A stretch of 64,000 bases of DNA from Bradyrhizobium niftali (GCF_004571025.1 NZ_SPQT01000015.1:88501-152500), one strand, 5' to 3'. Shown: positions 45,055 to 57,457, numbered from the stretch's first letter. Numbers and translations are program-made. The notes: generated by a model not told the origin, from the sequence alone.

Positions 45055-46068
45055 CTACGCCGCCTTCGCCGGCCCGAACGCCTCCGCCAGCAGCGAATAC
45101 GACTTCTTCCGTGCGTCGTGATCGTACACGGCCGTAATGACCATCAACTCGTCCGGCTTGCTCGCATCGATCAACGGCTGCAGTTTCGTCTGCACCGTCG
45201 CCGGATTGCCGACGAACAGGCGCGAACGGTTGCGCGAGATCGAGATGCGCTCGGCATCCGTATAGGGATAGGCCAGCGCCTCCTCGACACTCGGCAGCGG
45301 CAGATATTGGCCGTGGTCGCGGCGCAGCCGGTTGAGATCGAACGAGGTGGCGAGCCTTTCGGCGTCCTCATCCGTCTCCGCCGCGATGACGGCGACGGCG
45401 AGGATCGCGTGCGGCGTGGCGCGCCAGGCCGAGGGCTGGAAGCGGTTGCGGTAATGCACCATCGCATCGATCGCATCATGGGATGCAAAGTGGTGCGCGA
45501 AGGCGAAGCCCATGCCGACTTGCGCGGCCAGTTCCGACGAATAATCGCTGGAGCCGAGCAGCCAGATCGGCGGCAGCCTGGTGTCGTCGGGCATCGCGAC
45601 GACGTTGTTGTAGGGATGGCCCGACGGGAATTCGCGGGTCTCCCACAGGATCAATTCGTGCAGCCGTTCCAGGAAGTCGTCGCCCTCGCGGCGGTCGAGC
45701 CGGCTGCGCAGCGCGTAGGCGGTGGCGCCGTCGGTGCCGGGGGCGCGGCCGAGGCCGAGGTCGATGCGGCCGGGAAACAGCGCCTCCAGCATCTTGAAGC
45801 GCTCGGCGACGACCAGCGGGGCGTGGTTGGGCAGCATCACCCCGCCGGAGCCGACGCGGATGTGCTTCGTCACCGCCGCGATCTGCCCAATCATCACGTC
45901 GGGCGCCGGGCTCGCGACGGAGGCGAGGTTGTGATGCTCGGCGAGCCAATAGCGGACATAGCCGAGCCCATCGACATGGCGCGCCAGATCGATGCTGTTG
46001 CGCAGCGCCGCGGCGGGTTTTGTGCCTGTGGTGACGACGGAGAGGTCGAGGACTGAGAGCGGGATCAT
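45055..46068 (-). CDS. LLM-class flavin-dependent oxidoreductase
   Basis: A 337-residue luciferase-like monooxygenase-fold protein using FMN or F420-type flavin. The family features are RYWLAEHHNLASVASPAPDVMIGQIAAVTKHIRVGSGGVMLPNHAPL, RIDLGLGRAPGTD, and WLLGSSDYSSELAAQVGMGFAFAHHF. This subgroup resembles E. coli YhbW, whose substrate is not known. It is convergent with pheA and divergent from metF. Confidence 0.9.
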   Translation of the reverse strand: MIPLSVLDLSVVTTGTKPAAALRNSIDLARHVDGLGYVRYWLAEHHNLASVASPAPDVMIGQIAAVTKHIRVGSGGVMLPNHAPLVVAERFKMLEALFPGRIDLGLGRAPGTDGATAYALRSRLDRREGDDFLERLHELILWETREFPSGHPYNNVVAMPDDTRLPPIWLLGSSDYSSELAAQVGMGFAFAHHFASHDAIDAMVHYRNRFQPSAWRATPHAILAVAVIAAETDEDAERLATSFDLNRLRRDHGQYLPLPSVEEALAYPYTDAERISISRNRSRLFVGNPATVQTKLQPLIDASKPDELMVITAVYDHDARKKSYSLLAEAFGPAKAA

Positions 46069-46445
46069 GGCGCGTTAACGTAGTGGAGGGCCGCGCGGCG
46101 GCAATGGGCAGACAGCGCAGGTCTGGCGTGTGCGAGCCGATGCGCCCCCACCAAACGAGACGTTGGGACAGGCGACACCGAGATGACAGCAGATTCATTC
46201 TGCCCATCGCGATAGCCGACCATCCAACTACGCGGACACGGTATATATTATTGATATTACGTACTTTATTGAAAGAACGCATTTCCCACAATTCATCTTG
46301 CGAGTAAAAAAATTCAACGCTTCCGAGGTCAAGTGGGCCACTTCCCATCACCGATGGGCTGTCGAGCGCGGCCGCTTTGGCTTATCTTGGCTATTCCCAA
46401 TCTCGACCTGACCGCAGGCTGCGAAGACCTGGAGTGAGTGGTGCC
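46069..46445. other. Divergent intergenic region upstream of metF
   Basis: A 377-bp gap between the LLM oxidoreductase and metF. The part around 46235-46320 is visibly AT-rich (for example TATATATTATTGATATTA), unlike the rest of the window, and probably holds the metF-metH promoter. I looked for a SAM-II or SAH riboswitch and could not make a convincing fold. The metF frame stays open upstream to 46377, but without Shine-Dalgarno or homologous residues. Confidence 0.5.
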
Positions 46446-47366
46446 ATGACTGATCTGACGAAGCCTGCGACAGCCGACGGGCAAGACGGGCACCTGAAGC
46501 GGCCTGCGATCTCCTTCGAGTTCTTTCCGCCCAAGACCGAGGAGATGGAGCGCAATCTCTGGGAGACCATCAACCGGCTCGCCCCGCTCGACCCGAAATT
46601 CGTCTCGGTGACCTACGGCGCCGGTGGCTCGACCCGCGAGCGCACCCATTCGACCATCGCGCGCATCCTCAAGGAGACCGCTCTGCTGCCGGCAGCGCAC
46701 CTGACCTGCGTCGGCGCCTCGCGCGGCGAGATCGACGAAATCGTCGACCGCTACCACGAGGTCGGCGTCCGTCACATCGTCGGCTTGCGCGGCGATCCGC
46801 CCGGCGGCATCGGCACGCCCTATTCCAGCCATCCGGACGGCTACCAGAGCTCCGCCGACCTCGTCGCGGGCATCAAGAAGCGGCACAGCGACATCGAAGT
46901 GTCGGTATCCGCCTATCCCGAGAAGCACCCTGAAGCCCGCGATTTCGATGCCGACATCGACACGCTGAAGGCCAAGGTCGATGCCGGCGCAACCCGCGCC
47001 ATCACGCAGGTGTTCTTCGATAACGACCTCTACTTCCGCTATCTCGACCGCGTCCGTGCCCGCGGCATCAACATTCCGATCGTGCCGGGCATCATGCCCA
47101 TGCACAATTTCAAGCAGGCTCGCAATTTCGTCACCCGCGCCGGCACCTCCGTGCCGGACTGGCTCGCGGAGAAATTCGAGGGCCTCGACGAAGACGCCGA
47201 GACCCGCAAGCTGGTGGCGGCCACCGTCGCCGCGGGCCAGGTGCAGAAGCTGGCGAAGCGCGGCGTCGATACCTTCCATTTCTACACCATGAACCGCGCC
47301 GATCTCGTGTTCGCGATCAGCCACTTGCTCGGCATTCGCGCCAAGAGCGCGCAGAAGGCAGCTTGA
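46446..47366 (+). CDS. metF: 5,10-methylenetetrahydrofolate reductase
   Basis: A 306-residue flavoprotein that makes 5-methyl-THF for methionine synthesis. The TIM-barrel motifs SFEFFPPKT, FVSVTYGAGGSTRERTH, HLTCVGASR, HIVGLRGDPPGG and ITQVFFDNDLYFRYLDRVRARGINIPIVPGIMP are present. ATG 46446 has GGAG about 11 nt upstream; the longer frame is rejected. metH follows 6 bp after the stop, so the methyl donor and methyltransferase are co-expressed. Confidence 0.95.
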   Translation: MTDLTKPATADGQDGHLKRPAISFEFFPPKTEEMERNLWETINRLAPLDPKFVSVTYGAGGSTRERTHSTIARILKETALLPAAHLTCVGASRGEIDEIVDRYHEVGVRHIVGLRGDPPGGIGTPYSSHPDGYQSSADLVAGIKKRHSDIEVSVSAYPEKHPEARDFDADIDTLKAKVDAGATRAITQVFFDNDLYFRYLDRVRARGINIPIVPGIMPMHNFKQARNFVTRAGTSVPDWLAEKFEGLDEDAETRKLVAATVAAGQVQKLAKRGVDTFHFYTMNRADLVFAISHLLGIRAKSAQKAA

Positions 47367-47372
47367 CCCAAG

Positions 47373-51230
<3,858 letters not shown>

Positions 51231-51406
51231 GCGCGCCCCCAAAGCAAAATATGAGAAAACAACCCCATGTACAGTAGAAGTGGGGTTGAAAGACTTGAGG
51301 AATTTCGGTTCCACCGAAACGACTTGCGGCGTCGGGCAAAACACCTGTATCAATGCATGATCGGCTGCCGCGCCCGGCTGGTACCGTCCGTCTCGCTTAT
51401 CGCGCC

Positions 51407-51444
51407 GTCATTCCGGGGCGCGCGAAGCGCGAGCCCGGAATGAC
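51407..51444. repeat. Compact palindromic repeat downstream of metH
   Basis: Arms GTCATTCCGGG and CCCGGAATGAC around a GCGCGCGAAGCGCG centre. It is a short, well-preserved member of the family at 8389-8478. Confidence 0.8.
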
Positions 51445-51460
51445 GGAGGGGCCTGCCCCC

Positions 51461-51485
51461 TTCGGCGGCGCCAGCGGCTGCACGA
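51461..51485 (+). repeat. 25-bp direct repeat, left copy
   Basis: A 25-base sequence (beginning TTCGGCGGCGCC and ending GGCTGCACGA) identical to 52669-52693 in the same orientation. The two copies flank the DUF3592 gene. On the minus strand both encode VQPLAPPK-like residues. Confidence 0.8.
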
Positions 51486-51640
51486 ACTCTCTCGCTGCGC
51501 TCGAGGGCAGAGAACGCTCTGGCCAACTCACAGACAGCAGGCACGGCTTCGCATTTGTCGCGGCGCGGTCGGCAGCGCCGTGAACGCAAGGCGCGCTCGC
51601 CGCGACCAATGGCGATCGCCGCCGAAAAGCAGGGAATCGG

Positions 51641-52645
51641 ATGCTGAACGCCCAACAATTGATGTGGACGCAGATTGCCGCCGGCATCTCGGTGCTGCTG
51701 TTTGGATTGATGCTGTTCAATCTGGTCCGCATGCGGGGCCGGATGCAGGCCGCGCGGAGCTGGGACAAGGTGGAGGGCATCATCACGGTCTCCAGGGTCG
51801 ATCAGCCGGCGACGCACGCCTCGGACGATCGGAACGACGCCAAGCCTATCATCCGCTATCGCTATCAGGCCGGCGGCCAGGAGCTGGAAAGCGACAAGGT
51901 CTTTGTCGGCGGCTCCGTCATCACGACGAGGGTACTGGCCGCAAAACTGATCGGACGATATCCGGTCGGGGCGCATGTCGACGTCCACGTCGATCCGAGG
52001 CAACCGACCGAGGCGTTGCTCGAACCTGCTGCCGCGCAGAACGTCGCGGCACTGGTGGCGTTCACCATCGTGTTCGGCTGCATTGCCGCCACCCTCACCG
52101 CACATTCGCTCGCGGGTCACGTGCTCTACACCAACAAGGGCGTTCCGCTGTTCGCGTTCGCGTTGCCGATCATCGTGCTCGTGGGCGGCGTGTTCTGCGT
52201 CGCAGAGTATGTCCGGACGCGCCGGCTGGCGAGCGCCAGCCTGCGCTGGCCGACCGCGGCTGGCAGGGTCACCCGTTGCGACGTGATCGAGGAAATCATC
52301 GAGGAGAAGAGCGACGATGACAAGTCCCGGTCCAGCAAGCTCCAGCACCGCTATCAGGTCGACCTGCGCTACGCCTACAGGGTCGACAAGCGCGACTTCA
52401 TCGGCACCGAAGTCGATTGGGGCGGCACCATGATCTCCGGGCTGCGCGAGGTCGCCGAAAAGGCCGCAGCGAAATATCGTCCCGGGCAGAACGTCAAAGT
52501 TTACTACGATCCGGAACGACCGGGACATGCGGTGCTGGAGCCTGCGAGCCGGGAAGGCGCGCTGGGGCCGCTGATCGGTGCCGCGGTCTGCGCGGTCGTC
52601 GGAGGCCTTTTCCTGACAATCCTGATCAAGATCGGGTTCGCATAG
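51641..52645 (+). CDS. Membrane protein with two DUF3592 modules
   Basis: A 334-residue protein with about four transmembrane helices (near 12-30, 132-152, 165-190 and 308-330). Two soluble modules are internal duplicates: each contains a Tyr-rich strand (IRYRYQAGGQELES / LRYAYRVDKRDFIG) and ends alike, VDVHVDPRQPTEALLEPA and VKVYYDPERPGHAVLEPA. This is the DUF3592 pattern, of unknown function. ATG 51641 begins just before the first helix. The gene lies between two 25-bp direct repeats, so it may have moved or been duplicated as a unit. Confidence 0.85.
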   Translation: MLNAQQLMWTQIAAGISVLLFGLMLFNLVRMRGRMQAARSWDKVEGIITVSRVDQPATHASDDRNDAKPIIRYRYQAGGQELESDKVFVGGSVITTRVLAAKLIGRYPVGAHVDVHVDPRQPTEALLEPAAAQNVAALVAFTIVFGCIAATLTAHSLAGHVLYTNKGVPLFAFALPIIVLVGGVFCVAEYVRTRRLASASLRWPTAAGRVTRCDVIEEIIEEKSDDDKSRSSKLQHRYQVDLRYAYRVDKRDFIGTEVDWGGTMISGLREVAEKAAAKYRPGQNVKVYYDPERPGHAVLEPASREGALGPLIGAAVCAVVGGLFLTILIKIGFA

Positions 52646-52661
52646 AGGCGCTTGATGCCGC

Positions 52662-53291
52662 TCACCCTTTCGGCGGCGCCAGCGGCTGCACGATCTCCTT
52701 GAACGGCGCCAGCGCCTCGCAGCGGTCGGCATGCGCCGCGAGCGCCAGATAGCGCGCCGCGTCGAGCAGAAGCGGATGCGCTTCGCGGGTGAAGCGCACG
52801 ACGCAGGCCACCGCGATATCGGCATGGCCAATGCGATCACCCAGCCAGTATGGCGTCGTTACCTTGGCGCGCTCGGCGTCGAGCACGCCGAGCACGTCGC
52901 CGATCTGCGCCTGGCAGCGCTCGACCCACAGCGCAAGCTGCTCCTTCCGCAGCACCCGCTCATAGAGCAGGCTCACGGCCTTGTCGCCGAGACCGGAGGC
53001 AAGCGCGCAGATGCGCAGGTGCTTGCGCCGCTCGGCGCCGCTGCGCGGCAGCATCGCCTTCCCCTCGCCGACCAGTTCGTCGAGATAATCCAGGATGATC
53101 GTGCTCTCGATCAGCGCCTCGCCGTCGTCGAGCACCAGGGTCGGGACGCGGCGCAGCGGATTATAGGGCGCGATCTTGTCGGCATCGCCGAAGGTGGACC
53201 ACGGCCTGTGCTCGAAGGCGAGCCCGTAAAGCCGCAGCGCAATCGCGACGCGACGGACGAAGGGGGAATCATATTGGCCGATCAGGAACAT
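52662..53291 (-). CDS. Glutathione S-transferase family protein
   Basis: A 209-residue GST. The N-terminal thioredoxin-like domain shows LIGQYDSPFVRRVAIALRLYGL, RRVPTLVLDDGEALIESTIILDYLDE; the C-terminal domain is helical with YWLGDRIGHADIAVACV. ATG 53291 is chosen because the upstream 24 codons are not GST-like. The final residues (VQPLAPPKG) are encoded by the 25-bp repeat found at 51461-51485, so the C-terminus may have been altered by repeat insertion. The substrate is unknown. Confidence 0.88.
   Translation of the reverse strand: MFLIGQYDSPFVRRVAIALRLYGLAFEHRPWSTFGDADKIAPYNPLRRVPTLVLDDGEALIESTIILDYLDELVGEGKAMLPRSGAERRKHLRICALASGLGDKAVSLLYERVLRKEQLALWVERCQAQIGDVLGVLDAERAKVTTPYWLGDRIGHADIAVACVVRFTREAHPLLLDAARYLALAAHADRCEALAPFKEIVQPLAPPKG
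52669..52693 (+). repeat. 25-bp direct repeat, right copy
   Basis: Identical to 51461-51485. This copy overlaps the end of the GST gene, where it codes on the minus strand for the last residues before the stop. Confidence 0.8.
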
Positions 53292-53440
53292 GGTTCTCGC
53301 TCTTCTCATTGGCGGGACACGGCGGGGCCGGTCAGTTTCCACGACCAGATCGGCGCGGCGCAAGAAAGAATATGGAAATGGAGCATTGCGCCGGTTGCAA
53401 CGGCACCTGCAACATCACGCGCAAGGTGCGCGCTGTGCGA

Positions 53441-53743
53441 TCAAAGGCCGTCCTGGATCGAGCGCTTGATGGCGGCGATCGCGGTTTCGTTGCGCTTGTA
53501 CATCGTCCACTGCTTGATCCGCTTGGCGCGCACCAGCTTTGCGGCCGTCAGTACCCGCATGTGCTCGCTCACGGTCGGTGCGCTGACGCCGAGCTTCTCG
53601 GCGATCAGCAATCCGCAGACGCCGTCCTCGACCAAGTCGCCATCGGCCTGCTCGCGAAAATGCCTCCGCGGATCCCGCAGCCAGTCCAGAATCTGCAGGC
53701 GGCGTTCGTTGGCCAGCGCGCGCAGCGCGACAGTGAACTTCAT
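53441..53743 (-). CDS. ArsR-family winged-helix regulator
   Basis: A 100-residue repressor-type regulator. The winged helix-turn-helix is clear: LRALANERRLQILDWL, then GLLIAEKLGVSAPTVSEHMRVLTAAKLVRAKRIKQWTMYKRNE. A Cys lies at GVCGLL, but no full metal-binding set is visible. It is divergent from the dehydratase gene across a 63-bp AT-rich gap, which suggests it controls that gene and itself. Confidence 0.88.
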   Translation of the reverse strand: MKFTVALRALANERRLQILDWLRDPRRHFREQADGDLVEDGVCGLLIAEKLGVSAPTVSEHMRVLTAAKLVRAKRIKQWTMYKRNETAIAAIKRSIQDGL

Positions 53744-53806
53744 TTAGTCATTTTGCTAATTACCTAATTGATGTCAACTCTCCGATGGGCTATCAAGGAC
53801 GGCGTC
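53744..53806. promoter_or_regulatory. Divergent promoter/operator between the ArsR regulator and the dehydratase
   Basis: A short AT-rich gap containing a direct repeat CTAATTACCTAATT (53754-53767) and nearby TTAGTCATTTTGC with partial dyad character. It is the natural site for the ArsR protein to bind. This is inferred from position and composition only. Confidence 0.4.
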
Positions 53807-54754
53807 ATGACAGCAACGACGGACATCACGCGGGAGCGGATTGCGGCGACCGAGGCCGTCATTCGTCCGCACGTAAGGCGCACGCCCCTCATTGTGGCCG
53901 ATCTCGCCGATTTCGGCCTGCCGGCGGCGCCCATCACGTTCAAGCTCGAGATGCTGCAGCATTCCGGATCGTTCAAGGCGCGGGGCGCATTTGCCAATCT
54001 GCTGCTGCGGCCGGTGCCGCAAGCCGGCGTGGTCGCCGCATCCGGCGGCAATCACGGGGCGGCGGTCGCCTATGCGGCGCAGCGGCTCGGCATTCCCGCC
54101 ACGATCTTCGTGCCCGATATCACCTCGCCAGCCAAGGCCGAGCGGATCAAGGGGTATGATGCGAAACTCGTGATCGCGGGCAGCCGCTACGCCGATGCGC
54201 TCGCCGCGAGCGAAGCGCATGTTGCACGGACCGGTGCAATGGCAGTTCATGCCTACGACCAGGCCGAGACCCTGCTCGGCCAGGGCAGCGTCGGACTTGA
54301 GCTGGAGCAGGACGCGCCCAGCATCGATACGCTGCTGGTGGCGGTCGGCGGCGGCGGGCTGATCGGCGGCATTGCCGCATGGTACAAAGGCCAGACGCGC
54401 ATCGTCGCGGTCGAGCCCGAGCAATCGCCGACCCTGCACGCCGCCATCGCGGCGGGAGCTCCGGTCGATGCGCCGGCCGGGGGCATCGCCGCCGACAGCC
54501 TTGCGCCGCGGCGCGTCGGTGAATTGATGTTCCCGATCGCGCGGGCCCATGTCGAGCGGGTCGTCCTGGTCAGCGACGAGGCGATCCGGCAGGCCCAGGC
54601 AGCTTTATGGTCGAGCCTGCGTCTCGTGGCCGAGCCCGGCGGCGCGGCCGCCTTTGCCGCACTGCTGTCCGGCCGCTATCGTCCCTTGCCCGGCGAACGC
54701 GTCGCAGTACTGGTCTGCGGCGCCAACACCACGGCGGTCAAGTTCGACAGCTAG
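53807..54754 (+). CDS. PLP-dependent threonine/serine dehydratase family protein
   Basis: A 315-residue fold-type II PLP enzyme. The lysine that binds PLP is Lys57 in SGSFKARGA; ASGGNHGAAVAYAA binds the substrate or phosphate, and VGGGGLIGGIAAW is the phosphate-binding glycine loop. There is no regulatory ACT-like domain, so it resembles catabolic serine/threonine dehydratases or serine racemases. ATG 53807 has AAGGA 7 nt upstream and is preferred over TTG/ATG at 53768-53771. Probably controlled by the divergent ArsR regulator. Confidence 0.88.
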   Translation: MTATTDITRERIAATEAVIRPHVRRTPLIVADLADFGLPAAPITFKLEMLQHSGSFKARGAFANLLLRPVPQAGVVAASGGNHGAAVAYAAQRLGIPATIFVPDITSPAKAERIKGYDAKLVIAGSRYADALAASEAHVARTGAMAVHAYDQAETLLGQGSVGLELEQDAPSIDTLLVAVGGGGLIGGIAAWYKGQTRIVAVEPEQSPTLHAAIAAGAPVDAPAGGIAADSLAPRRVGELMFPIARAHVERVVLVSDEAIRQAQAALWSSLRLVAEPGGAAAFAALLSGRYRPLPGERVAVLVCGANTTAVKFDS

Positions 54755-54766
54755 TCTCAAAATTGC

Positions 54767-55192
54767 ATGATCGGGCCCCGCGCCGTCATCCTGGCATCGA
54801 CCCTGCTTGCGTTGATCGGAGCCGCCGGCGCGCATGCACAGGACCGCCCTATCGGCTTCCTGACGCCGTCGAAAAACAGCGCCTGCCAGTTCTTTGCCGA
54901 TAACGGACAGGGCGTGCTCCGCTGCGACATCGTGAACATGGAGGCGCGCCCGCACCGGCCTGCCGATTGCGAGCTCGATTACGGCCACGCCTTCGAGATG
55001 AGCGCGAAGGGCAGCGCCAACCGCATCTGCGCCGGCGACACGGTGATGGACCCATCGCTGCCGGTGCGCGCCTATGGCGAGGCGTGGCAACGCGCTGGCT
55101 TTACATGCCGATCGGAGCAGATCGGGCTGACGTGCTTCAACGCCATGCGACAAGGGTTCTCGCTGGCGCGGGCGGAGCAGAAGGTGTTTTGA
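54767..55192 (+). CDS. Secreted DUF6636-type protein
   Basis: A 141-residue exported protein of unknown function. A signal peptide (AVILASTLLALIGAAGAHAQ) precedes a small domain with the pattern FLTPSKNSACQF, LRCDI, DCELDYG, ICAGDTV and FTCRSEQIGLTCFNAMRQGFSLAR, which matches DUF6636. At least six cysteines suggest disulphides in the periplasm. It lies 12 bp downstream of the dehydratase gene and may share its transcript. Confidence 0.8.
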   Translation: MIGPRAVILASTLLALIGAAGAHAQDRPIGFLTPSKNSACQFFADNGQGVLRCDIVNMEARPHRPADCELDYGHAFEMSAKGSANRICAGDTVMDPSLPVRAYGEAWQRAGFTCRSEQIGLTCFNAMRQGFSLARAEQKVF

Positions 55193-55349
55193 AATAGCGC
55201 GACGTAGCCGGCATGAGGCTGCTGCGGCGTAAGCAAACAAGCGATGCCCAACGGCAACAGCCGGACGTTTTCGCTGCTTCCCTGCCACAACTCCACCTTG
55301 CCGGACAGATTGTCGCATGGTTCATTCCGTGGAACCTTGGGGAAGGCCA

Positions 55350-56504
55350 ATGACTCGGCGGTTGGGCGCTGCAGCGGCTGGCGTGGCATTTGCGGCGATC
55401 TCGCTGAGCGGCAGCGCTCTTGCCGCCGACCTGCGGCTGAAAGCCCCGCCGAAGCCAGTCGATTTCAATCCGTTCTGGGCCGAGGCCGACTATCTCGCCT
55501 GGAGCGTGAGCGGCGACAAGCTGCCGGCACTGGTGACGACTGCGCCCGTCGGCACGCCGCTCGGCGTAGCCGGCGTGCTCGGGCAGCCCACCACGACCGT
55601 GCTGTTCGGCAATTCCAGCGTCAACAATGACTGGCGTTCGGGCGGACGCATCACTGGAGGATACTGGTTCGACCCGCAGCGCAGCCGCGGCATCGAGACG
55701 TCGTTTTTCGGACTGGCGAACGCCTCGACCGGCTTTGCCGCCAGTTCCAGCGCCTATCCAATCCTGACGCGGCCTTTCACCAACGCGCTGACGGGACTTC
55801 CCGACGCGTTGATCGCAAGTTTCCCGGGCATCTCCACCGGCAGCGTCAACGCCAGCGAGACATCGCGTCTTTTCGGCACCGGCGCGCTCTATCGCCAGGA
55901 TATCGGCATGTGGAGCGGGCAGCGCGTGAACGCGCTGATCGGCTATCGCTATCTGCGCTCCTCCGACACGCTGTGGATCACCGACACCGCGAGCAGCGTC
56001 GCTTTCGGCACGTTTACGCCGAGCGACAATTTCAAGGCGGCCAGCAACTTCCACGGTCTCGATCTTGGTCTCACCGGTGACTGGCGCAATGGCCCGTGGT
56101 CGCTGGAGTGGCGCGGCAAGGTCGCGCTCGGCGCAAACCTCAACACGGCCGACGTTTCGGGCTCGACGACTTCGACGATCGCCGGCTTCACGACGACGGT
56201 GCCGGGCGGCTTCCTCGCATTGGCCAGCAACAGCGGCCATTTCTCGCAGACCAAATTCGCCGTGATACCGGAGCTGTCGTTGAAGGCCGGCTACCAGATC
56301 GCGCCCGCCTGGCGCCTGACCGTCGGCTATGACGTACTGTACTGGACCGGCGTGCAGCGCGCCGGCGGCCTGATCGACACCAACATCAATCCGAGCCTGG
56401 TGCCGCCGGGACCGCCTGCCGGCCCGACCCGACCTCTGCCAGTGATGAACACGACGAACCTGCTCGCGCAGGGGTTCAGCTTCGGCGTGCGGTATAATTA
56501 TTGA
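55350..56504 (+). CDS. BBP7-family outer-membrane beta-barrel protein
   Basis: A 384-residue outer-membrane protein. A signal peptide ends at ALAAD. The mature start FNPFWAEADYLAWSVSGDKLPALVTT is typical of BBP7 (DUF1551) proteins. Alternating amphipathic strands with GRITGGYWFD, GLDLGLTGDW, LKAGYQIAPAWRLTVGYDVLYW and a C-terminal FGVRYNY (aromatic end, as needed for barrel insertion) follow. ATG 55350 has GGGGAAGG upstream and gives a clean signal peptide, unlike the start at 55317. The function is unknown. Confidence 0.85.
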   Translation: MTRRLGAAAAGVAFAAISLSGSALAADLRLKAPPKPVDFNPFWAEADYLAWSVSGDKLPALVTTAPVGTPLGVAGVLGQPTTTVLFGNSSVNNDWRSGGRITGGYWFDPQRSRGIETSFFGLANASTGFAASSSAYPILTRPFTNALTGLPDALIASFPGISTGSVNASETSRLFGTGALYRQDIGMWSGQRVNALIGYRYLRSSDTLWITDTASSVAFGTFTPSDNFKAASNFHGLDLGLTGDWRNGPWSLEWRGKVALGANLNTADVSGSTTSTIAGFTTTVPGGFLALASNSGHFSQTKFAVIPELSLKAGYQIAPAWRLTVGYDVLYWTGVQRAGGLIDTNINPSLVPPGPPAGPTRPLPVMNTTNLLAQGFSFGVRYNY

Positions 56505-56531
56505 GTGTGGGGTGAACGCGATCGCCATACT

Positions 56532-56653
56532 CCGTCATTGCAAGCGCCTTGTCCGCCATAGCGCGAAGAGCGACGGCGGAAGCAAAGCAATCCAGAATCT
56601 TTCCGCGGAGGAAGTCTGGATTGCTTCGTCGCAAGGGCTCCTCGCAATGACGG
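56532..56653. repeat. Palindromic intergenic repeat (GTCATTGC family)
   Basis: Outer arms CCGTCATTGC / GCAATGACGG and inner arms AAGCAATCCAGA (56585-56596) / TCTGGATTGCTT (56615-56626), all perfect. It sits between convergent genes. A third repeat family in this window. Confidence 0.85.
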
Positions 56654-56671
56654 TGGGGAGGCAGCCGCGCA

Positions 56672-57265
56672 CTACTCGATGATCGGCACATGCCTCGCCG
56701 CGTCGCGCGGCGCGGTGCCGTCGAGACGCGGATCGTCGGCGATCTCGATCTGGCGGCGGAACGGGTGGAAGCCGGAGCGCTGATAGAACGCGACGGCGGA
56801 GGGATGGTCGAAGGTACATGTGTGCACCCAGACGCGGTGCAGCTCGCGCGACCAGGCGAGCTCCAGCGCGCGGTTCATCAGGAAGCGGGCGGCGCCCGTC
56901 CCGATCAGCCCGGCGGTGACGCCGAAGTAGACCAGCTCGCACTGGCCGGCCTCGCGGAAGTCCAGCTCCAGCAGGCCTTCGTCGCGGCCATCCGCGACCA
57001 GGGCGTAGACCTCGACGCCCGGTGCGTGGATGATTGCGGCGAGCTCGGCATTGTTCATGCGGGCGCGCGAGAACCACAGCCACTCCTCGCCGACGCGGCG
57101 ATGGAGGTCGCGATACCAATCGAGCGGGGGCGCATCGACCTTGCGCAGAGTCCAGGCGCCGGGCGGATCGTCACGGCGCGCGGGAGGTGCGGTCATCTCG
57201 AGATGCGTGACGACGGCGGCGATCTTGCCGGCGGGGATGTCGGAATAGCCGTCGGGGATGATCAT
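56672..57265 (-). CDS. GNAT-family N-acetyltransferase
   Basis: A 197-residue acetyl-CoA-dependent transferase. The GNAT core lies at about residues 75-170: GLLELDFREAGQCELVYFGVTAGLIGTGAARFLMNRALELAW (acetyl-CoA binding in the V-x-x-G-x-G-x-A/G loop region) and VWVHTCTFDHPSAVAFYQRSGFHPFRR. The substrate is unknown. It is transcribed alone. Confidence 0.9.
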   Translation of the reverse strand: MIIPDGYSDIPAGKIAAVVTHLEMTAPPARRDDPPGAWTLRKVDAPPLDWYRDLHRRVGEEWLWFSRARMNNAELAAIIHAPGVEVYALVADGRDEGLLELDFREAGQCELVYFGVTAGLIGTGAARFLMNRALELAWSRELHRVWVHTCTFDHPSAVAFYQRSGFHPFRRQIEIADDPRLDGTAPRDAARHVPIIE

Positions 57266-57310
57266 GGGGCCTCTCAGAAAGACATGGCGAACAGCTCGCT
57301 TGCGGCATCC

Positions 57311-57412
57311 TTCGAGACACCCGCCTACGGCGGGCCCTCAGGATGAGGTCGCGTTTCGCGGCGAGATACTAGACCCCCATGGTGAGGAGCCCGCCTAAGC
57401 GGGCGTCTCGAA
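57311..57412. repeat. Palindromic intergenic repeat (TTCGAGAC family)
   Basis: Outer arms TTCGAGAC / GTCTCGAA with inner CCCGCC...GGCGGG and CCCGCC...GCGGGC palindromes. It lies between the penicillin acylase stop and the GNAT start and belongs to a fourth repeat family. Confidence 0.75.
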
Positions 57413-57457
57413 CCATGCAGGCCGCGCTCTTCCGGCACTCACCGGCCAACAAGTCGC

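Larger units (their letters stand above)
51231..51640. other. Intergenic region after metH
   Basis: A 410-bp stretch without a supported gene. It holds two small hairpins (AACCCCA / TGGGGTT at 51261-51287 and TTTCGGT / ACCGAAA at 51303-51319, the latter perhaps ending the metH mRNA), a palindromic repeat at 51407-51444, and the left copy of a 25-bp direct repeat at 51461-51485. The minus strand from 51397 reads as a short Arg/Pro-rich frame that is probably repeat-derived. Confidence 0.55.

Noticed and set aside
46377..46445. Earlier start for metF
   Set aside because: The extra 23 residues are Arg/Pro-rich, lack homology to MetF, and have no ribosome-binding site; ATG 46446 is preceded by GGAG.
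51397..51786. A minus-strand frame ending in VQPLAPPKG plus repeat-derived residues
   Set aside because: It runs antisense into the DUF3592 gene and through a palindromic repeat. At most it is a relic linked to the 25-bp direct repeat, not an intact gene.
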